Positions 26,481 through 35,570 are shown, numbered from the stretch's first letter. The stretch is DNA of 64,000 nt from Paenibacillus sp. FSL R5-0345 (GCF_000758585.1 NZ_CP009281.1:1178001-1242000), one strand, 5' to 3'. Program-made: numbers and translations. The notes: a model not told the origin generated them from the letters alone.

Positions 26481-26876
26481 TTCATACGTGCTCCTTAAAT
26501 TACGGTTAGCCTTAGATTAAACGTTTACGCTTTGAAAAATGAAAGAAGGTAAAGTGAATTACGTAAACGCTTACCCTGAATATAAATCCTGGCAGGTATA
26601 CTTGTCAACTCCACTTAAAAAATTTGTGGACCCTAAGAACTATGAAAGAGAATTAATTTTTAATAGAATGAAACCGATTTAATTACCAATAATTTCTTTT
26701 AAAACGAAGATAGAGTGCTGAAATGCAGTAAAAGCATGATATTAAGGACCGTGTACATCTAGAATTGACAAAAGAATATTAGAGGGCTACCATTTAGAGA
26801 GTAAACGCTTACGTAAAAATCGAATTTGCATGTTCAACTTGTGTTTAAATGTTCGATCGGATAAGGAGCTGCACAC
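26481..26876. promoter_or_regulatory. divergent control region with LacI operators
   Basis: A 396-base gene-free stretch between the divergent lacI-like and araC-like genes. It holds TTAAACGTTTAC at 26517-26528 and GTAAACGCTTAC at 26563-26574, both near the lacI start, and a second GTAAACGCTTAC at 26801-26812, 65-76 bases before the araC start. The remainder is A/T-rich with no other recognisable structure. The distribution suggests that one repressor controls both directions. Confidence 0.7.
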
Positions 26877-27830
26877 ATGAATATTTATCTCGAAATTCCG
26901 GATGTGGATAAGCACTTTCCCTTTAGAAGTTTACTTTGTGGAGGGGATACACTGTGCTATCCGCATTGGCATAAAGAAATTGAAATTATCTATGTAACTA
27001 AAGGAAGTCTAAATCTGGGAATTAACGATACCCCTATTCACATGGAGCAGGGTGAGGTTCAGTTCATCAATGGTGGGGATGTGCATTATTTTCTTGCCTC
27101 ACCTGAGAGCGAACGGGTTGTGATCCAATTTGATCTTAACTTGTTTCAGGAAGTCGCAGCTTTGAGCGGAAATGACTATTCGCTTCGTGAGGTTTTTACG
27201 CTTATGGAGCATTCTAGTTCAAAATGGCCTGAGGGAACCGCCGAGAAGATCAAAGAGCTCATTGAGAGTATATACGAGGAAGACGTACAGCGGAGAGAGG
27301 GGTACGCCTACTTAATCAAAGCTAGATTGTTTGAACTACTGACCGTTATTTTGCGGGAGGTTCCGAAGAGTACAATCAATAAACAGCCTAAGTTCTCGGA
27401 AGATACACTGAATCAGTCCAGAGAGACGCTGGAGCGATTAGAGCGGATTTTTATTTATGTGGAGCAGCACTATCAGGAGGCCATTACACTTAACGAGGTT
27501 GCTAATTATATGGGCTTTAGTTCTTATTATTTTACCAAGCTATTTAAGAAGAATACCGGCATGACCTTTATAGCCTTCTTAAATGAATATCGGCTTAACA
27601 AAGCCAAATGGATATTGATCAATGATGATTTACCGATGTCTGCAGTGGCGGAAGCCGCCGGGTTTGGAAGCGTAAAGACCTTCCATCATTTTTTTAAGGA
27701 AGCAACGGGGATATCCCCACTTAAATACCATAAGACAATATTCGGGAATAAAAGAGCAAGAATGCAGGAAGAAAGCAGGTCCCGGGCTTTGTATGATAGA
27801 GATATCAAAACAGGAACAAGTGGAGGTTAG
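26877..27830 (+). CDS. AraC-family regulator of the keto-glycoside operon
   Basis: A 317-residue regulator with an N-terminal cupin (CYPHWHKEIEIIYVTKGSLNLGI, and GEVQFINGGDVHYF) and C-terminal paired helix-turn-helix motifs (LNEVANYMGFSSYYFTKLFKK and MSAVAEAAGFGSVKTFHHFFKE, then GISPLKYHK). It lies 7 bases upstream of the oxidoreductase gene on the same strand, so it is probably the first gene of that operon. A LacI-type operator precedes it, giving a second layer of control. Confidence 0.92.
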   Translation: MNIYLEIPDVDKHFPFRSLLCGGDTLCYPHWHKEIEIIYVTKGSLNLGINDTPIHMEQGEVQFINGGDVHYFLASPESERVVIQFDLNLFQEVAALSGNDYSLREVFTLMEHSSSKWPEGTAEKIKELIESIYEEDVQRREGYAYLIKARLFELLTVILREVPKSTINKQPKFSEDTLNQSRETLERLERIFIYVEQHYQEAITLNEVANYMGFSSYYFTKLFKKNTGMTFIAFLNEYRLNKAKWILINDDLPMSAVAEAAGFGSVKTFHHFFKEATGISPLKYHKTIFGNKRARMQEESRSRALYDRDIKTGTSGG

Positions 27831-27837
27831 AATATAA

Positions 27838-28914
27838 ATGACATTAACAGTAGGAATTATCGGCTGCGGAGGCATTGCGAACGGCAAACATATGCCAGCG
27901 TTAAAAAAAGTAGAAGGTGCGCGAATGGTTGCTTTTTGCGATATCGTTCCTGAGCGTGCGGAGAAGGCAAAAGCGGAGTTTGGGGATGAGAATTCTGCGG
28001 TTTACACAGATTATAAAGAACTGCTTAAAGATGCAAGTATAGATGTGATTCATGTATGTACACCGAATATTTCTCATGCTGAGATTTCCATTGCGGCTAT
28101 GGAGGCAGGTAAGCATGTAATGTGCGAGAAGCCGATGGCTAAGACTACAGCAGAAGCGCAAGCCATGATCGATGCCTCAGAGCGAACTGGGAAAAAGCTA
28201 ACTATCGGTTATCAGAACCGGTTCAGACCAGATTCAGCTTATCTGCATACGGTATGCGAGAATAATGGTCTTGGAGAGATTTATTATGCTAAAGCTAAGG
28301 CGATCCGTCGTCGCGCTGTTCCAACATGGGGCGTGTTTTTAGATGAGGAAGCACAAGGCGGAGGTCCATTGATTGATATCGGTACGCATGCCCTCGATTT
28401 GACACTTTGGATGATGGATAACTACAAACCTAAATATGTTGTGGGTAACGCTTATCATAAGCTGTCCGGTCGTAAAAACGCTGCGAATGCTTGGGGTCCG
28501 TGGGATCCTGAGAAATTTACAGTTGAGGATTCCGCGATTGGATTCATTACGATGGAGAATGGCGCTAGCATTGTTCTCGAAGCCAGCTGGGCGCTGAATA
28601 CCCTCGATGTTGGTGAAGCCAAGACGGTGCTTTGCGGTACTGAAGGTGGAGCGGATATGGAGAACGGTCTGCGTATTAACGGAGAAGAATACGGCAAGAC
28701 ATTCGAGAAGCATATTAGCCTAGAAGCTGGTGGCGTTGACTTTTATGATGGCGCAGGAGATGATCCTGCGGTGACGGAGGCTACTCAGTGGATCGACAGC
28801 ATCGTCAATGACACCGAGCCTGTAGTGAAGCCAGAGCAGGCGCTCGTTGTTACCCGCATCTTAGAGGCTATTTATAAATCCTCTGAGACTGGCATGCCTG
28901 TATTTTTTGACTAA
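27838..28914 (+). CDS. Gfo/Idh/MocA-family NAD-dependent oxidoreductase
   Basis: A 358-residue sugar or inositol dehydrogenase. The N-terminal Rossmann motif is GIIGCGGIANGKHMPAL; EKPMAKT supplies the family's EKP lysine, and GGPLIDIGTHALDLTLWMM is the substrate-domain motif with the catalytic histidine. Followed by ThuA and a TIM-barrel isomerase, it probably oxidises a glycoside at carbon 3, as in the ThuA/ThuB trehalose pathway (inference from context). The precise sugar is unknown. Confidence 0.92.
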   Translation: MTLTVGIIGCGGIANGKHMPALKKVEGARMVAFCDIVPERAEKAKAEFGDENSAVYTDYKELLKDASIDVIHVCTPNISHAEISIAAMEAGKHVMCEKPMAKTTAEAQAMIDASERTGKKLTIGYQNRFRPDSAYLHTVCENNGLGEIYYAKAKAIRRRAVPTWGVFLDEEAQGGGPLIDIGTHALDLTLWMMDNYKPKYVVGNAYHKLSGRKNAANAWGPWDPEKFTVEDSAIGFITMENGASIVLEASWALNTLDVGEAKTVLCGTEGGADMENGLRINGEEYGKTFEKHISLEAGGVDFYDGAGDDPAVTEATQWIDSIVNDTEPVVKPEQALVVTRILEAIYKSSETGMPVFFD

Positions 28915-28973
28915 TTTGAATAATCAATAAAGATTAACGACATAGATAACTATGAACTAGGAGTGTGTCCAAA

Positions 28974-29705
28974 GTGACCAGAGTAACGGTATGGAATGAA
29001 TTCCGCCATGAACGGCAGGAAGAGAGAATTCTCAAGGTCTATCCGCAAGGGATTCACGGACAATTGGCAAGCTTCCTTCAGGAAGCCGGATTGGACGCTC
29101 AGACAGCTACGCTGGATGAACCGGAGCACGGACTGACACAAGAAGTGCTGGATAACACGGATGTACTGATTTGGTGGGGGCATGTCGCCCATCAAGAAGT
29201 TAGTGATGAGATTGTAAACCGTGTTCACCAAAGAGTGCTGCAAGGTATGGGGCTAGTGGTGCTTCATTCGGGTCATATGTCCAAAATATTCATGAAGTTG
29301 ATGGGCACCAGCTGCGATCTAAAGTGGCGTGAAGCAGGGGAGAAAGAGCGTCTTTGGGTCATGGACCCAAGTCACCCGATTGCTGAGGGTATTGGCGAAT
29401 ATATCGATTTGGAGCAAGAGGAAATGTACGGAGCACATTTTGATGTTCCAGCACCAGAGAGTCTTATTTTTGTCGGCTGGTTTGAAGGCGGCAATGTGTT
29501 CCCAAGCGGATCGACCTATCGCCGTGGGAACGGGAAGATCTTTTATTTCCAACCCGGTCATGAATCTTATCCAACCTATTACAACAAAGAAATCCAAAGA
29601 GTCATCATCAATGGCGTGAACTGGTGTGCACCAACGAAGCGTGATTATCCAGTTTACGGACATTCTGAAGCTTTGGAGCCAATCAAAGAAAAGGTGGTAT
29701 TATAA
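28974..29705 (+). CDS. ThuA-domain protein
   Basis: A class-I glutamine-amidotransferase-like fold protein of about 243 residues. [10 protein letters not shown] opens the protein, [11 protein letters not shown] and [14 protein letters not shown] follow, and [17 protein letters not shown] spacing near the end ([15 protein letters not shown]) is the ThuA signature. ThuA partners a Gfo/Idh dehydrogenase in conversion of trehalose and related disaccharides to 3-keto sugars. The start is uncertain: AGGAG is 10 bases from GTG 28974 but only 1 base from GTG 28965, so 28974 is chosen. The next gene begins at once after its stop. Confidence 0.9.
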   Translation: MTRVTVWNEFRHERQEERILKVYPQGIHGQLASFLQEAGLDAQTATLDEPEHGLTQEVLDNTDVLIWWGHVAHQEVSDEIVNRVHQRVLQGMGLVVLHSGHMSKIFMKLMGTSCDLKWREAGEKERLWVMDPSHPIAEGIGEYIDLEQEEMYGAHFDVPAPESLIFVGWFEGGNVFPSGSTYRRGNGKIFYFQPGHESYPTYYNKEIQRVIINGVNWCAPTKRDYPVYGHSEALEPIKEKVVL

Positions 29706-30674
29706 ATGAAATTAGGCGTATTTGATCCTGTATTTGGAAGTTTAACTCTCGATGAGATGCTTGATAAAATCGCTGCTGCTGGTTTGAATGCGGTAGAGAT
29801 CGGTTCAGGAGGCAATCCCGGAAATGCTCACTGTCCAACAGATGAGCTGCTTGCCAGCGAATCAGCACGTAAGGAATATCTGGAGAAGTTCACGAAACGT
29901 GGCATTATGATCAGTGCTTTCAGTTGCCATAATAACCCGATTTCGCCGGATAAAGAAGAGGCTCGTGAAGGCGACGAAATTTTGCGTAAGTCGATCAAGC
30001 TAGCTTCACTAATGGGCGTTAAGGTAGTGAACACTTTCTCGGGAACCGCCGGAGACAGCGACGAGGCAAAAGCGCCGAACTGGCCAGTTACCCCTTGGCC
30101 TACCGTGTACAGCGACATCAAAACCTGGCAGTGGGAGCATAAACTGATCCCTTACTGGAAGGAAATCGGTAAGCTGGCAGAGGAGCATGGTGTTAAGATC
30201 GGTATTGAGCTTCATGGTGGATTCCTCTGCCATACTCCTTACACGATTCTGAAGCTTAGAGAAGCAACCTGTGATGCGATCGGCGCGAATCTAGACCCGA
30301 GCCATCTGTGGTGGCAAGGCATCGATCCTGTAGGCGCGATCAAGATTCTTGGTAAAGCTGGCGCGATCCATCATTTCCATGCCAAGGATACGTACCTGGA
30401 TCAGGACAATATTAATATGTATGGTCTGACGGATATGCAGCCTTACGGCGATGTACAGACCCGCGCATGGACCTTCCGTTCCGTTGGCTGTGGACACAGT
30501 ATATCTGAATGGTCAGATATCATGAGTGCGCTGCGTACTTATGGCTATGATTATGTGGTCAGCATCGAGCATGAAGACCCACTGATGACAGTAGACGAAG
30601 GCTTCCATCGTGCAGTAACCAATTTGCAATCCATTCTTATTCGCGATCAACCACAAGGTATGTGGTGGGCGTAA
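29706..30674 (+). CDS. sugar phosphate isomerase/epimerase (TIM barrel)
   Basis: A 322-residue AP-endonuclease-2-like TIM-barrel enzyme that isomerises or epimerises a sugar or keto-sugar intermediate. Metal ligands are suggested by GIELHGGF, NLDPSHLWWQGID, HFHAKD and SIEHEDP, the four places where the family binds its divalent metal. It is the last gene of the araC - oxidoreductase - ThuA operon and abuts ThuA with no gap. A strong terminator follows. The reaction is inferred from context only. Confidence 0.9.
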   Translation: MKLGVFDPVFGSLTLDEMLDKIAAAGLNAVEIGSGGNPGNAHCPTDELLASESARKEYLEKFTKRGIMISAFSCHNNPISPDKEEAREGDEILRKSIKLASLMGVKVVNTFSGTAGDSDEAKAPNWPVTPWPTVYSDIKTWQWEHKLIPYWKEIGKLAEEHGVKIGIELHGGFLCHTPYTILKLREATCDAIGANLDPSHLWWQGIDPVGAIKILGKAGAIHHFHAKDTYLDQDNINMYGLTDMQPYGDVQTRAWTFRSVGCGHSISEWSDIMSALRTYGYDYVVSIEHEDPLMTVDEGFHRAVTNLQSILIRDQPQGMWWA

Positions 30675-30691
30675 GGATAGTTTAAGAACGA

Positions 30692-30740
30692 AAGGTCTTG
30701 ATTCTCTAGTTTCTGTAGAGGATCAAGGCCTTTTTTTTTT
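30692..30740 (+). terminator. intrinsic terminator of the ThuA operon
   Basis: AAGGTCTTGAT...ATCAAGGCCTT with an inner extension CTCT/AGAG, followed by ten T residues. Confidence 0.92.
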
Positions 30741-30836
30741 GCGTGTTTATGTGGATATGGATAAGAGTAATTTTCTACGTTCCATAGGAAAGAATAGCAA
30801 GGAGAAGGTTCTGAGATGAATGAAGGAGAGACAACA

Positions 30837-31553
30837 ATGCTACTAGAGGTTATTGCTACAACATTAAGTGATGCAGTGCTGGCCGAGCAATACGGTGCTG
30901 ACCGGATTGAATTGATCACTGGGATCAGTGAAGGAGGATTGACGCCCAGTCTGGGGCTAATAGAAAAAGTACGCGACAGCGTTTCGATCCCGGTTAGAGT
31001 AATGGTTAGACCTCACGCCAGGTCTTTCTATTATGATAAGGATGATATAGAAACCATGGCGCGGGATATTCAGCATATTGCATCTATCGGTGGATTAGCT
31101 ATCGTAATGGGCATGCTGGGCCAGGAGGGGTCCATTGATGAGGAGTCCCTTCAGAGGCTGCTTCATGTTGCAAAAGATCTAGAGGTGACGTTCCATCGTG
31201 CCTTTGATGAAGTGAGGGATCAATTTGAGGCGTTAGAAATATTGACGCGTTATCCTCAAATTACTGACATTCTAACATCGGGTGCTCAGACTACAGCGCC
31301 TAGAGGTGCGGAACGTATTGCTGCGCTGGAGCAGTTTAGTGCGGGGCGATCTATCTCCATTTTGGCAGGGAGTGGGTTAACGGCGGACGGGATAAGCAAT
31401 TTTATACAACAAACAGGTGTGCATCGGGTGCATTTTGGTTCAGCAATTAGAGAAGATGGTGATGCGCTGAATCCGATAGATCCTCTTCGTTTGCAGGCAG
31501 TTCGAAACCTTCTGGATCAAAAAAAGGTGACTAGCCATACCGATCATTATTGA
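30837..31553 (+). CDS. cutC: CutC-family protein
   Basis: A 238-residue TIM-barrel protein of the CutC family, historically linked to copper homeostasis though its biochemical role is unsettled. LEVIATTLSDAVLAEQYGAD and RIELITGISEGGLTPS open the protein; MVRPHARSFYYD, VTFHRAFDEV, ILTSGAQTTAPRG and ILAGSGLTADGI match the family. ATG at 30837 has AAGGAGAG 6 bases upstream and begins at the conserved strand, so it is preferred over ATG 30816. It stands alone after a terminator. Confidence 0.92.
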   Translation: MLLEVIATTLSDAVLAEQYGADRIELITGISEGGLTPSLGLIEKVRDSVSIPVRVMVRPHARSFYYDKDDIETMARDIQHIASIGGLAIVMGMLGQEGSIDEESLQRLLHVAKDLEVTFHRAFDEVRDQFEALEILTRYPQITDILTSGAQTTAPRGAERIAALEQFSAGRSISILAGSGLTADGISNFIQQTGVHRVHFGSAIREDGDALNPIDPLRLQAVRNLLDQKKVTSHTDHY

Positions 31554-31696
31554 TTCCTTCCCTCGATAGGCTTGTTAGCAGATTTCGATTTAATTTCCGT
31601 TAATTGGATGGTATTATGAAATCGGAATATTAAAATTGTGAATGCTGATCTAGCATTAGTTGTCTAAACATGAAATACTGAGCATATAAAATACAG

Positions 31697-31732
31697 AGCC
31701 GATCTTTGGTTATCCAAAGGTCGGCTTTTTTT
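31697..31732 (+). terminator. intrinsic terminator downstream of cutC
   Basis: AGCCGATCTTTGG-ttat-CCAAAGGTCGGCT followed by a T-run. It is the only structure I see in the 312-base stretch 31554-31865, the rest of which is unremarkable apart from the ribosome site GGAGGTGG for the next gene. Confidence 0.9.
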
Positions 31733-31865
31733 AATGTGCGTTCACGTGGTTACAGTATTGCAATCTCTGCGTCAAATGCAGGGGGACGAGTTGAAAAGAA
31801 TAGGTACAGGCTGGTATGCAACTAATTTGAAATGATTTCGTCTTTATATATGGAGGTGGAGAAAA

Positions 31866-32780
31866 TTGGGATTTTTTGTTTCGAGTAGCTGGTTTCAATC
31901 TTCATTACAGCGGAACATAAAGCTGATGCTTGTGTTTGGGCTTCTGTTCGCTGCATGTTTTACAGGTGTGGGAAAGGCGGAAGCTGCTGCTGGATCCGAT
32001 CTGATTATCGTGAACAAAAAAACAAACAAACTCGCGTATTTCAGTGAGGGTAAGCTGGTAAAGATCTTTCCAGTCGCGACAGGGAAGTCGAAGGAACTGA
32101 CACCCGAAGGCAGTTTCAAAATGGTAGTTAAAGTAAAGAACAGACCCTATTACAAAGAGAAAATACCCGGGGGTGATCCGGCCAATCCACTTGGCGACCG
32201 CTGGCTAGGACTAGAAGTGAACGGAACGTATGGTACCACGTATGCGATTCACGGCAACAATAATGAGTCCTCCATAGGAAAGTATGTTAGCGCCGGATGT
32301 ATTCGAATGCATAATGATGACATCCACTGGCTTTACCCAAAAATAGCTAAGAATACAAGGGTTATCATCACAACAAGCACACTGGCGATGGAGAACATTG
32401 CGACTAAAAATGGATATTCCGTAGGAAGTAAGACGTTTGCTGGAGCTTTTGAGATGGATGGAGTCACGACAAAGCTGAAAGATCCTTTTTTAATGGATAA
32501 CTCGCGTGTATTTGTTCCGCTGAGAGAATCTGTAGCCCTGTTAGGTGGAAGTTTACAGAGTGAAGCTGGAACGGGTGCATTGCTAATTACGATAGGCAAC
32601 CGTACGGTGACACATAAACCGTTATCCGGTCAGGCTGTTGTGAATGGAAAAACACTTACGATGCCAGCATCCCGCAATGAAAATGGTCGATTGATGATTC
32701 CACTGAGCACCTTGCCTGAATTATTTGGTATTCAGGTGCAGTGGAGCTCAGAGTCTCAGTCGGTAAAGATTAATTTATAA
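31866..32780 (+). CDS. L,D-transpeptidase with stalk-type C-terminal domain
   Basis: Exported cell-wall enzyme of 304 residues forming or exchanging L,D peptide cross-links. A signal peptide spans about residues 1-40, ending near KAEAAAG. The YkuD domain (about 44-170) has the catalytic signature YAIHGNNN followed by SAGCIRM, with cysteine as nucleophile. Residues about 195-304 form a copper-amine-oxidase-N-type stalk domain (DNSRVFVPLRESVALLGG, RLMIPLSTLPELFG), common in Paenibacillus surface proteins. It starts with TTG behind GGAGGTGG. Confidence 0.92.
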   Translation: MGFFVSSSWFQSSLQRNIKLMLVFGLLFAACFTGVGKAEAAAGSDLIIVNKKTNKLAYFSEGKLVKIFPVATGKSKELTPEGSFKMVVKVKNRPYYKEKIPGGDPANPLGDRWLGLEVNGTYGTTYAIHGNNNESSIGKYVSAGCIRMHNDDIHWLYPKIAKNTRVIITTSTLAMENIATKNGYSVGSKTFAGAFEMDGVTTKLKDPFLMDNSRVFVPLRESVALLGGSLQSEAGTGALLITIGNRTVTHKPLSGQAVVNGKTLTMPASRNENGRLMIPLSTLPELFGIQVQWSSESQSVKINL

Positions 32781-32846
32781 CTGTTCTTGAACTTTTATTT
32801 CTAAGTTGTGTTGTTATATACTGTACTCATTAAACAAATTCGGACA

Positions 32847-32879
32847 ATGACGGAGGACCACCGACTGATGAATAACTAA
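32847..32879 (+). other. possible leader peptide of the ABC-F gene
   Basis: A 10-codon frame (MTEDHRLMNN) starts at ATG 32847. Its internal ATG at 32868 is preceded by GGAGG at 32852-32856 and would give only MNN. The region overlaps the 5' strand of the structured leader RNA, the arrangement expected for ribosome-sensing attenuation. Translation is not proven and the peptide could be chance. Confidence 0.35.
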
Positions 32880-32989
32880 CACGTTTCCTAGAAGTAGACC
32901 ACTTAAGCTTGTGAAGTGCATATGCACAAGTCACGGAGCACCCATGCAGGGTGATAACGGTCAGGGATACGTGTGTCGGTCGGGGGTCT
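32855..32989 (+). ncRNA. structured leader RNA upstream of the ABC-F gene
   Basis: Five helices can be drawn by eye: P1 GACC.CCGAC/GTCGG..GGTC (32856-32865 with 32975-32988), P2 ACACGT.TCC/GGA.ACGTGT (32879-32888 with 32965-32974), P3 GACC/GGTC (32897-32900 with 32959-32962), P4 CTTGTG/CACAAG (32908-32930) and P5 CACCC/GGGTG (32939-32953). P3 encloses P4 and P5 as a three-way junction, and P1 stacks directly on P2 on the 3' side. It lies inside a long leader ending in an intrinsic terminator. I cannot match it to a named riboswitch class. Confidence 0.6.
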
Positions 32990-33105
32990 TACGCTGCTTT
33001 TATATGAATAGATCTATCTATTGTTTGGTTTACTCTGCATGCAGCAGGTGATCACGGCCGTAGTCTATTCATGTTATGGCGCATTCCCCCATCATACGCT
33101 ATTTG

Positions 33106-33132
33106 ACCGCAGACCGCTGGCTGCGGTTTTTT
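33106..33132 (+). terminator. attenuator terminator before the ABC-F start codon
   Basis: ACCGCAG-N8-CTGCGGT followed by TTTTT lies 29 bases before the ATG at 33161 and after a ~300-base leader. It is too close to belong to the upstream transpeptidase alone. Upstream, ATGAATAGA (33004-33012) can pair with TCTATTCAT (33064-33072), offering an alternative fold. Transcriptional attenuation of the ABC-F gene is the natural reading. Confidence 0.7.
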
Positions 33133-33160
33133 ATTTGCAATATAATCGGAGGAATGGAAT

Positions 33161-35011
33161 ATGACCCTAATAAAAGCAAAAAATTTACGTAAAGAATGGA
33201 ACGGGAACCTGTTATTTGAGAAGGTGTCCTTTGAGATTGCAGAAGGAGAGCGTGTGCTCTTGTTCGGACGTAATGGAATCGGCAAAACCACACTGCTTAA
33301 GGGATTGATCGGTCGCCTCACTTTCGAGGAGGGAAGTATCTATCATGGCTTGCCACGCGAGGAATGGGGAGTGCTGGACCAGCAGCTAGAGATATCAGAA
33401 GAAGTAACCGCATTGGATTATGTTCTCTCCGGGTCGGCTGAGCTCCCCCAATTGAAATGCCGGCTTGAATCCCTCAGTCAGAGGTTACAGGAGCAGAACG
33501 ACGAGAGCGAAGCAGGATTGGCAGAATACGCCGAAGTATACGATCAATACTTGCAGCTTGATGGGTATGACTGGGAGGCTAAAGCGGAAAAATGTCTGAA
33601 GCAGCTCAAGCTTGATCGTTCGGTTTGGAATTTGCCATACCCATCGCTAAGCGGAGGGCAAAAGACACGTGTCCAACTGGCAGCATTACTAGCCCAGCAG
33701 CCGAAGCTGTTGATTCTGGATGAGCCGACGAATCACTTAGATGGAGAAACGATGGAATGGTTGGAACATTGGGTGTACACCTACCCCGGAACCGTGCTTT
33801 ATGTTTCGCATGATCGTACGTTCATCGATAGAACCGCGACGGCATTGCTGGAGCTTAGTCCAGAGGGATGTCGCCGGTATTCGGGCGGATATACGCAGTA
33901 TCGGGAGCAGAAGGCGGTAGAGGCGCGAACGCTAGAGGGACAATATAAGAAGCAAGAACAGGAAAAGGAGAAGCTGCTTGAGAGTATCCGGAGATATGCC
34001 GAATGGTTCCAGCAGGCACACCGTGCTGCCGGCCAGCATGATTTCCTGCGTGCGAAATCTAAGAAAAATGTGTCTCGTCTTCATGCGAAGGAAGCGGCAC
34101 TCGAACGCTTAAATAAGAACCGTGTGGAATTGCCGCGGGAGACAAGCAAGCTGAAGATGAAGCTGGAAAGTGAAGCGTTTATGGCTGACACTTTGCTGGC
34201 ACTCCGTGAGATCGATTTTGCATATAAAGGTAGTGCGCCTGTATTAACAGATTGTAGTTTGTCATTGCATCGAGGAGACCGTCTCGCTATTCTGGGTCCT
34301 AATGGTGTTGGTAAGTCTTCTTTGTTGAAGCTGATTGCTGGGATTCATAAACCAACCAAAGGCGAAGTGCAGCTGCATCCGCGTACGAAGGTTGGCTACT
34401 TTGCGCAAGAGCTGGACAATTTAGCGGTGTCATCCACCATCCTGGATAGTTTGCTTGAACTACCCGGTATGACACAGACGGAGGCACGTACGATTCTGGG
34501 TTGTTTTTTATTTTCACGGGAGGATGTCTTTAAACGAATCGGTGATTTAAGTCTGGGGGAGAAATGTCGTGTAGCTTTCCTTAAATTGTACTTTGGAAAA
34601 GCGAATCTATTGGTTCTGGATGAACCCACTAATTATCTGGACATTGACACTAGAGAGCGTGTAGAAGAAGCGCTAAGGGGATATCCGGGGGGACTTGTGA
34701 TGGTCTCGCATGACCGATATCTTCACGCTAAAGTAGCTAATCGTTTGGTAATCTTAGCACCTACTCAGGCACCGAAGTTTTTTCAAGGCTCCTATGAGGA
34801 ATACATCTCCAAAGATAGAAGCCGTGTGCTTACCCGTAAAGAACAAGCTCGGGAGGATGATCTTGCTCTTCTGGAGCTGCGTCTGAATCAATTGATTCTG
34901 AGCGGAAGTAGGGATACGGAGGCGGAGAATGAGGCGTTAATGGCGGAAATTGTTAATCTGAGGACGCAGATTCAGGAAATAGGGGTTAAGGGAGAAGTTA
35001 CATCATCATAG
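33161..35011 (+). CDS. ABC-F ATPase, ribosomal-protection type
   Basis: A 616-residue soluble protein with two ATP-binding cassettes and no membrane spans, the ABC-F layout. Walker A motifs are GRNGIGKTT and GPNGVGKSS, signatures are LSGGQKTR and LSLGEKCR, and Walker B motifs are LLILDEPTNHLD and LLVLDEPTNYLD. Between them lies a charged linker (about residues 250-335, YAEWFQQAHRAAGQHDF...) of the kind that reaches into the ribosome. Antibiotic-resistance ABC-F proteins are often controlled by leader attenuation, and this gene has a structured leader with a terminator. Protection against a ribosome-binding antibiotic is therefore likely but not proven. Confidence 0.88.
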   Translation: MTLIKAKNLRKEWNGNLLFEKVSFEIAEGERVLLFGRNGIGKTTLLKGLIGRLTFEEGSIYHGLPREEWGVLDQQLEISEEVTALDYVLSGSAELPQLKCRLESLSQRLQEQNDESEAGLAEYAEVYDQYLQLDGYDWEAKAEKCLKQLKLDRSVWNLPYPSLSGGQKTRVQLAALLAQQPKLLILDEPTNHLDGETMEWLEHWVYTYPGTVLYVSHDRTFIDRTATALLELSPEGCRRYSGGYTQYREQKAVEARTLEGQYKKQEQEKEKLLESIRRYAEWFQQAHRAAGQHDFLRAKSKKNVSRLHAKEAALERLNKNRVELPRETSKLKMKLESEAFMADTLLALREIDFAYKGSAPVLTDCSLSLHRGDRLAILGPNGVGKSSLLKLIAGIHKPTKGEVQLHPRTKVGYFAQELDNLAVSSTILDSLLELPGMTQTEARTILGCFLFSREDVFKRIGDLSLGEKCRVAFLKLYFGKANLLVLDEPTNYLDIDTRERVEEALRGYPGGLVMVSHDRYLHAKVANRLVILAPTQAPKFFQGSYEEYISKDRSRVLTRKEQAREDDLALLELRLNQLILSGSRDTEAENEALMAEIVNLRTQIQEIGVKGEVTSS

Positions 35012-35025
35012 GGAAGAAGCGACTG

Positions 35026-35068
35026 AACCTAGCTCAGGATAGAATGTATCTTGGGCTGGGTTGTTTTT
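35026..35068 (+). terminator. terminator after the ABC-F gene
   Basis: AACCTAGCTCA...TGGGCTGGGTT long imperfect stem (with G-U pairs) followed by GTTTTT. Confidence 0.8.
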
Positions 35069-35165
35069 CTAATATTTCGATAGGAGTCATCGCAGGTAAG
35101 GTGTATAATTGGATGAATATGGATGTTTTATTGTGGCGAGGAGATCTGGAAAGGACGGTTATGTA

Positions 35166-35474
35166 ATGATAAAACTGGGTTCTTTTATTGTGGAATTGTT
35201 TCGATTGTGCGTATTGCTTGTGTTGACCTTATTTATTTTAGGCGGAGTAGAAAGATTGGTTTATCAATCTATTTTTGGTCAGCCCTTGTATAACTGGAGT
35301 ATGGGGCTTGGAAATCTATTGATATTTTTTATGCTGTATCGGAATCATTTTCAGTTTAAAGGATGGTATAAATCAGAAAAAAATGTAAAACTACCGATCC
35401 TCACCACGAGAATCATTACTGTTATTTCTCTAGGACTTATCATCCTGCCGATTGGGCTCAGCCTGAACCTATGA
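35166..35474 (+). CDS. small membrane protein, function unknown
   Basis: A 102-residue protein with three hydrophobic segments (about residues 8-27, 44-57 and 80-98) separated by short charged loops, including FQFKGWYKSEKN. No recognised domain. ATG at 35166 follows AAAGGA by about 10 bases; an upstream in-frame TTG at 35109 is less convincing. It precedes an RDD membrane protein gene on the same strand, and a common role in the envelope is possible but not shown. Confidence 0.6.
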   Translation: MIKLGSFIVELFRLCVLLVLTLFILGGVERLVYQSIFGQPLYNWSMGLGNLLIFFMLYRNHFQFKGWYKSEKNVKLPILTTRIITVISLGLIILPIGLSLNL

Positions 35475-35570
35475 GGATTAGATATTTGAATGGAATCGGG
35501 GATATGATCAGGAAGAGATACATAGAATAATTGAATGAATAAAGTAAAGCATAGAGAGTGGGGCCCTGAT

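Noticed and set aside
26563..26574. GTAAACGCTTAC as a CcpA cre site
   Set aside because: The cre consensus needs TG and CA at the outer ends; these sites have other flanks and cluster around a local lacI-like gene. CcpA binding is not excluded but is second choice.
32865..32871. CTGATGA in the ABC-F leader, the first core motif of a hammerhead ribozyme
   Set aside because: No GAAA follows the next helix and no cleavage triplet is suitably placed; the surrounding helices fit a different fold.
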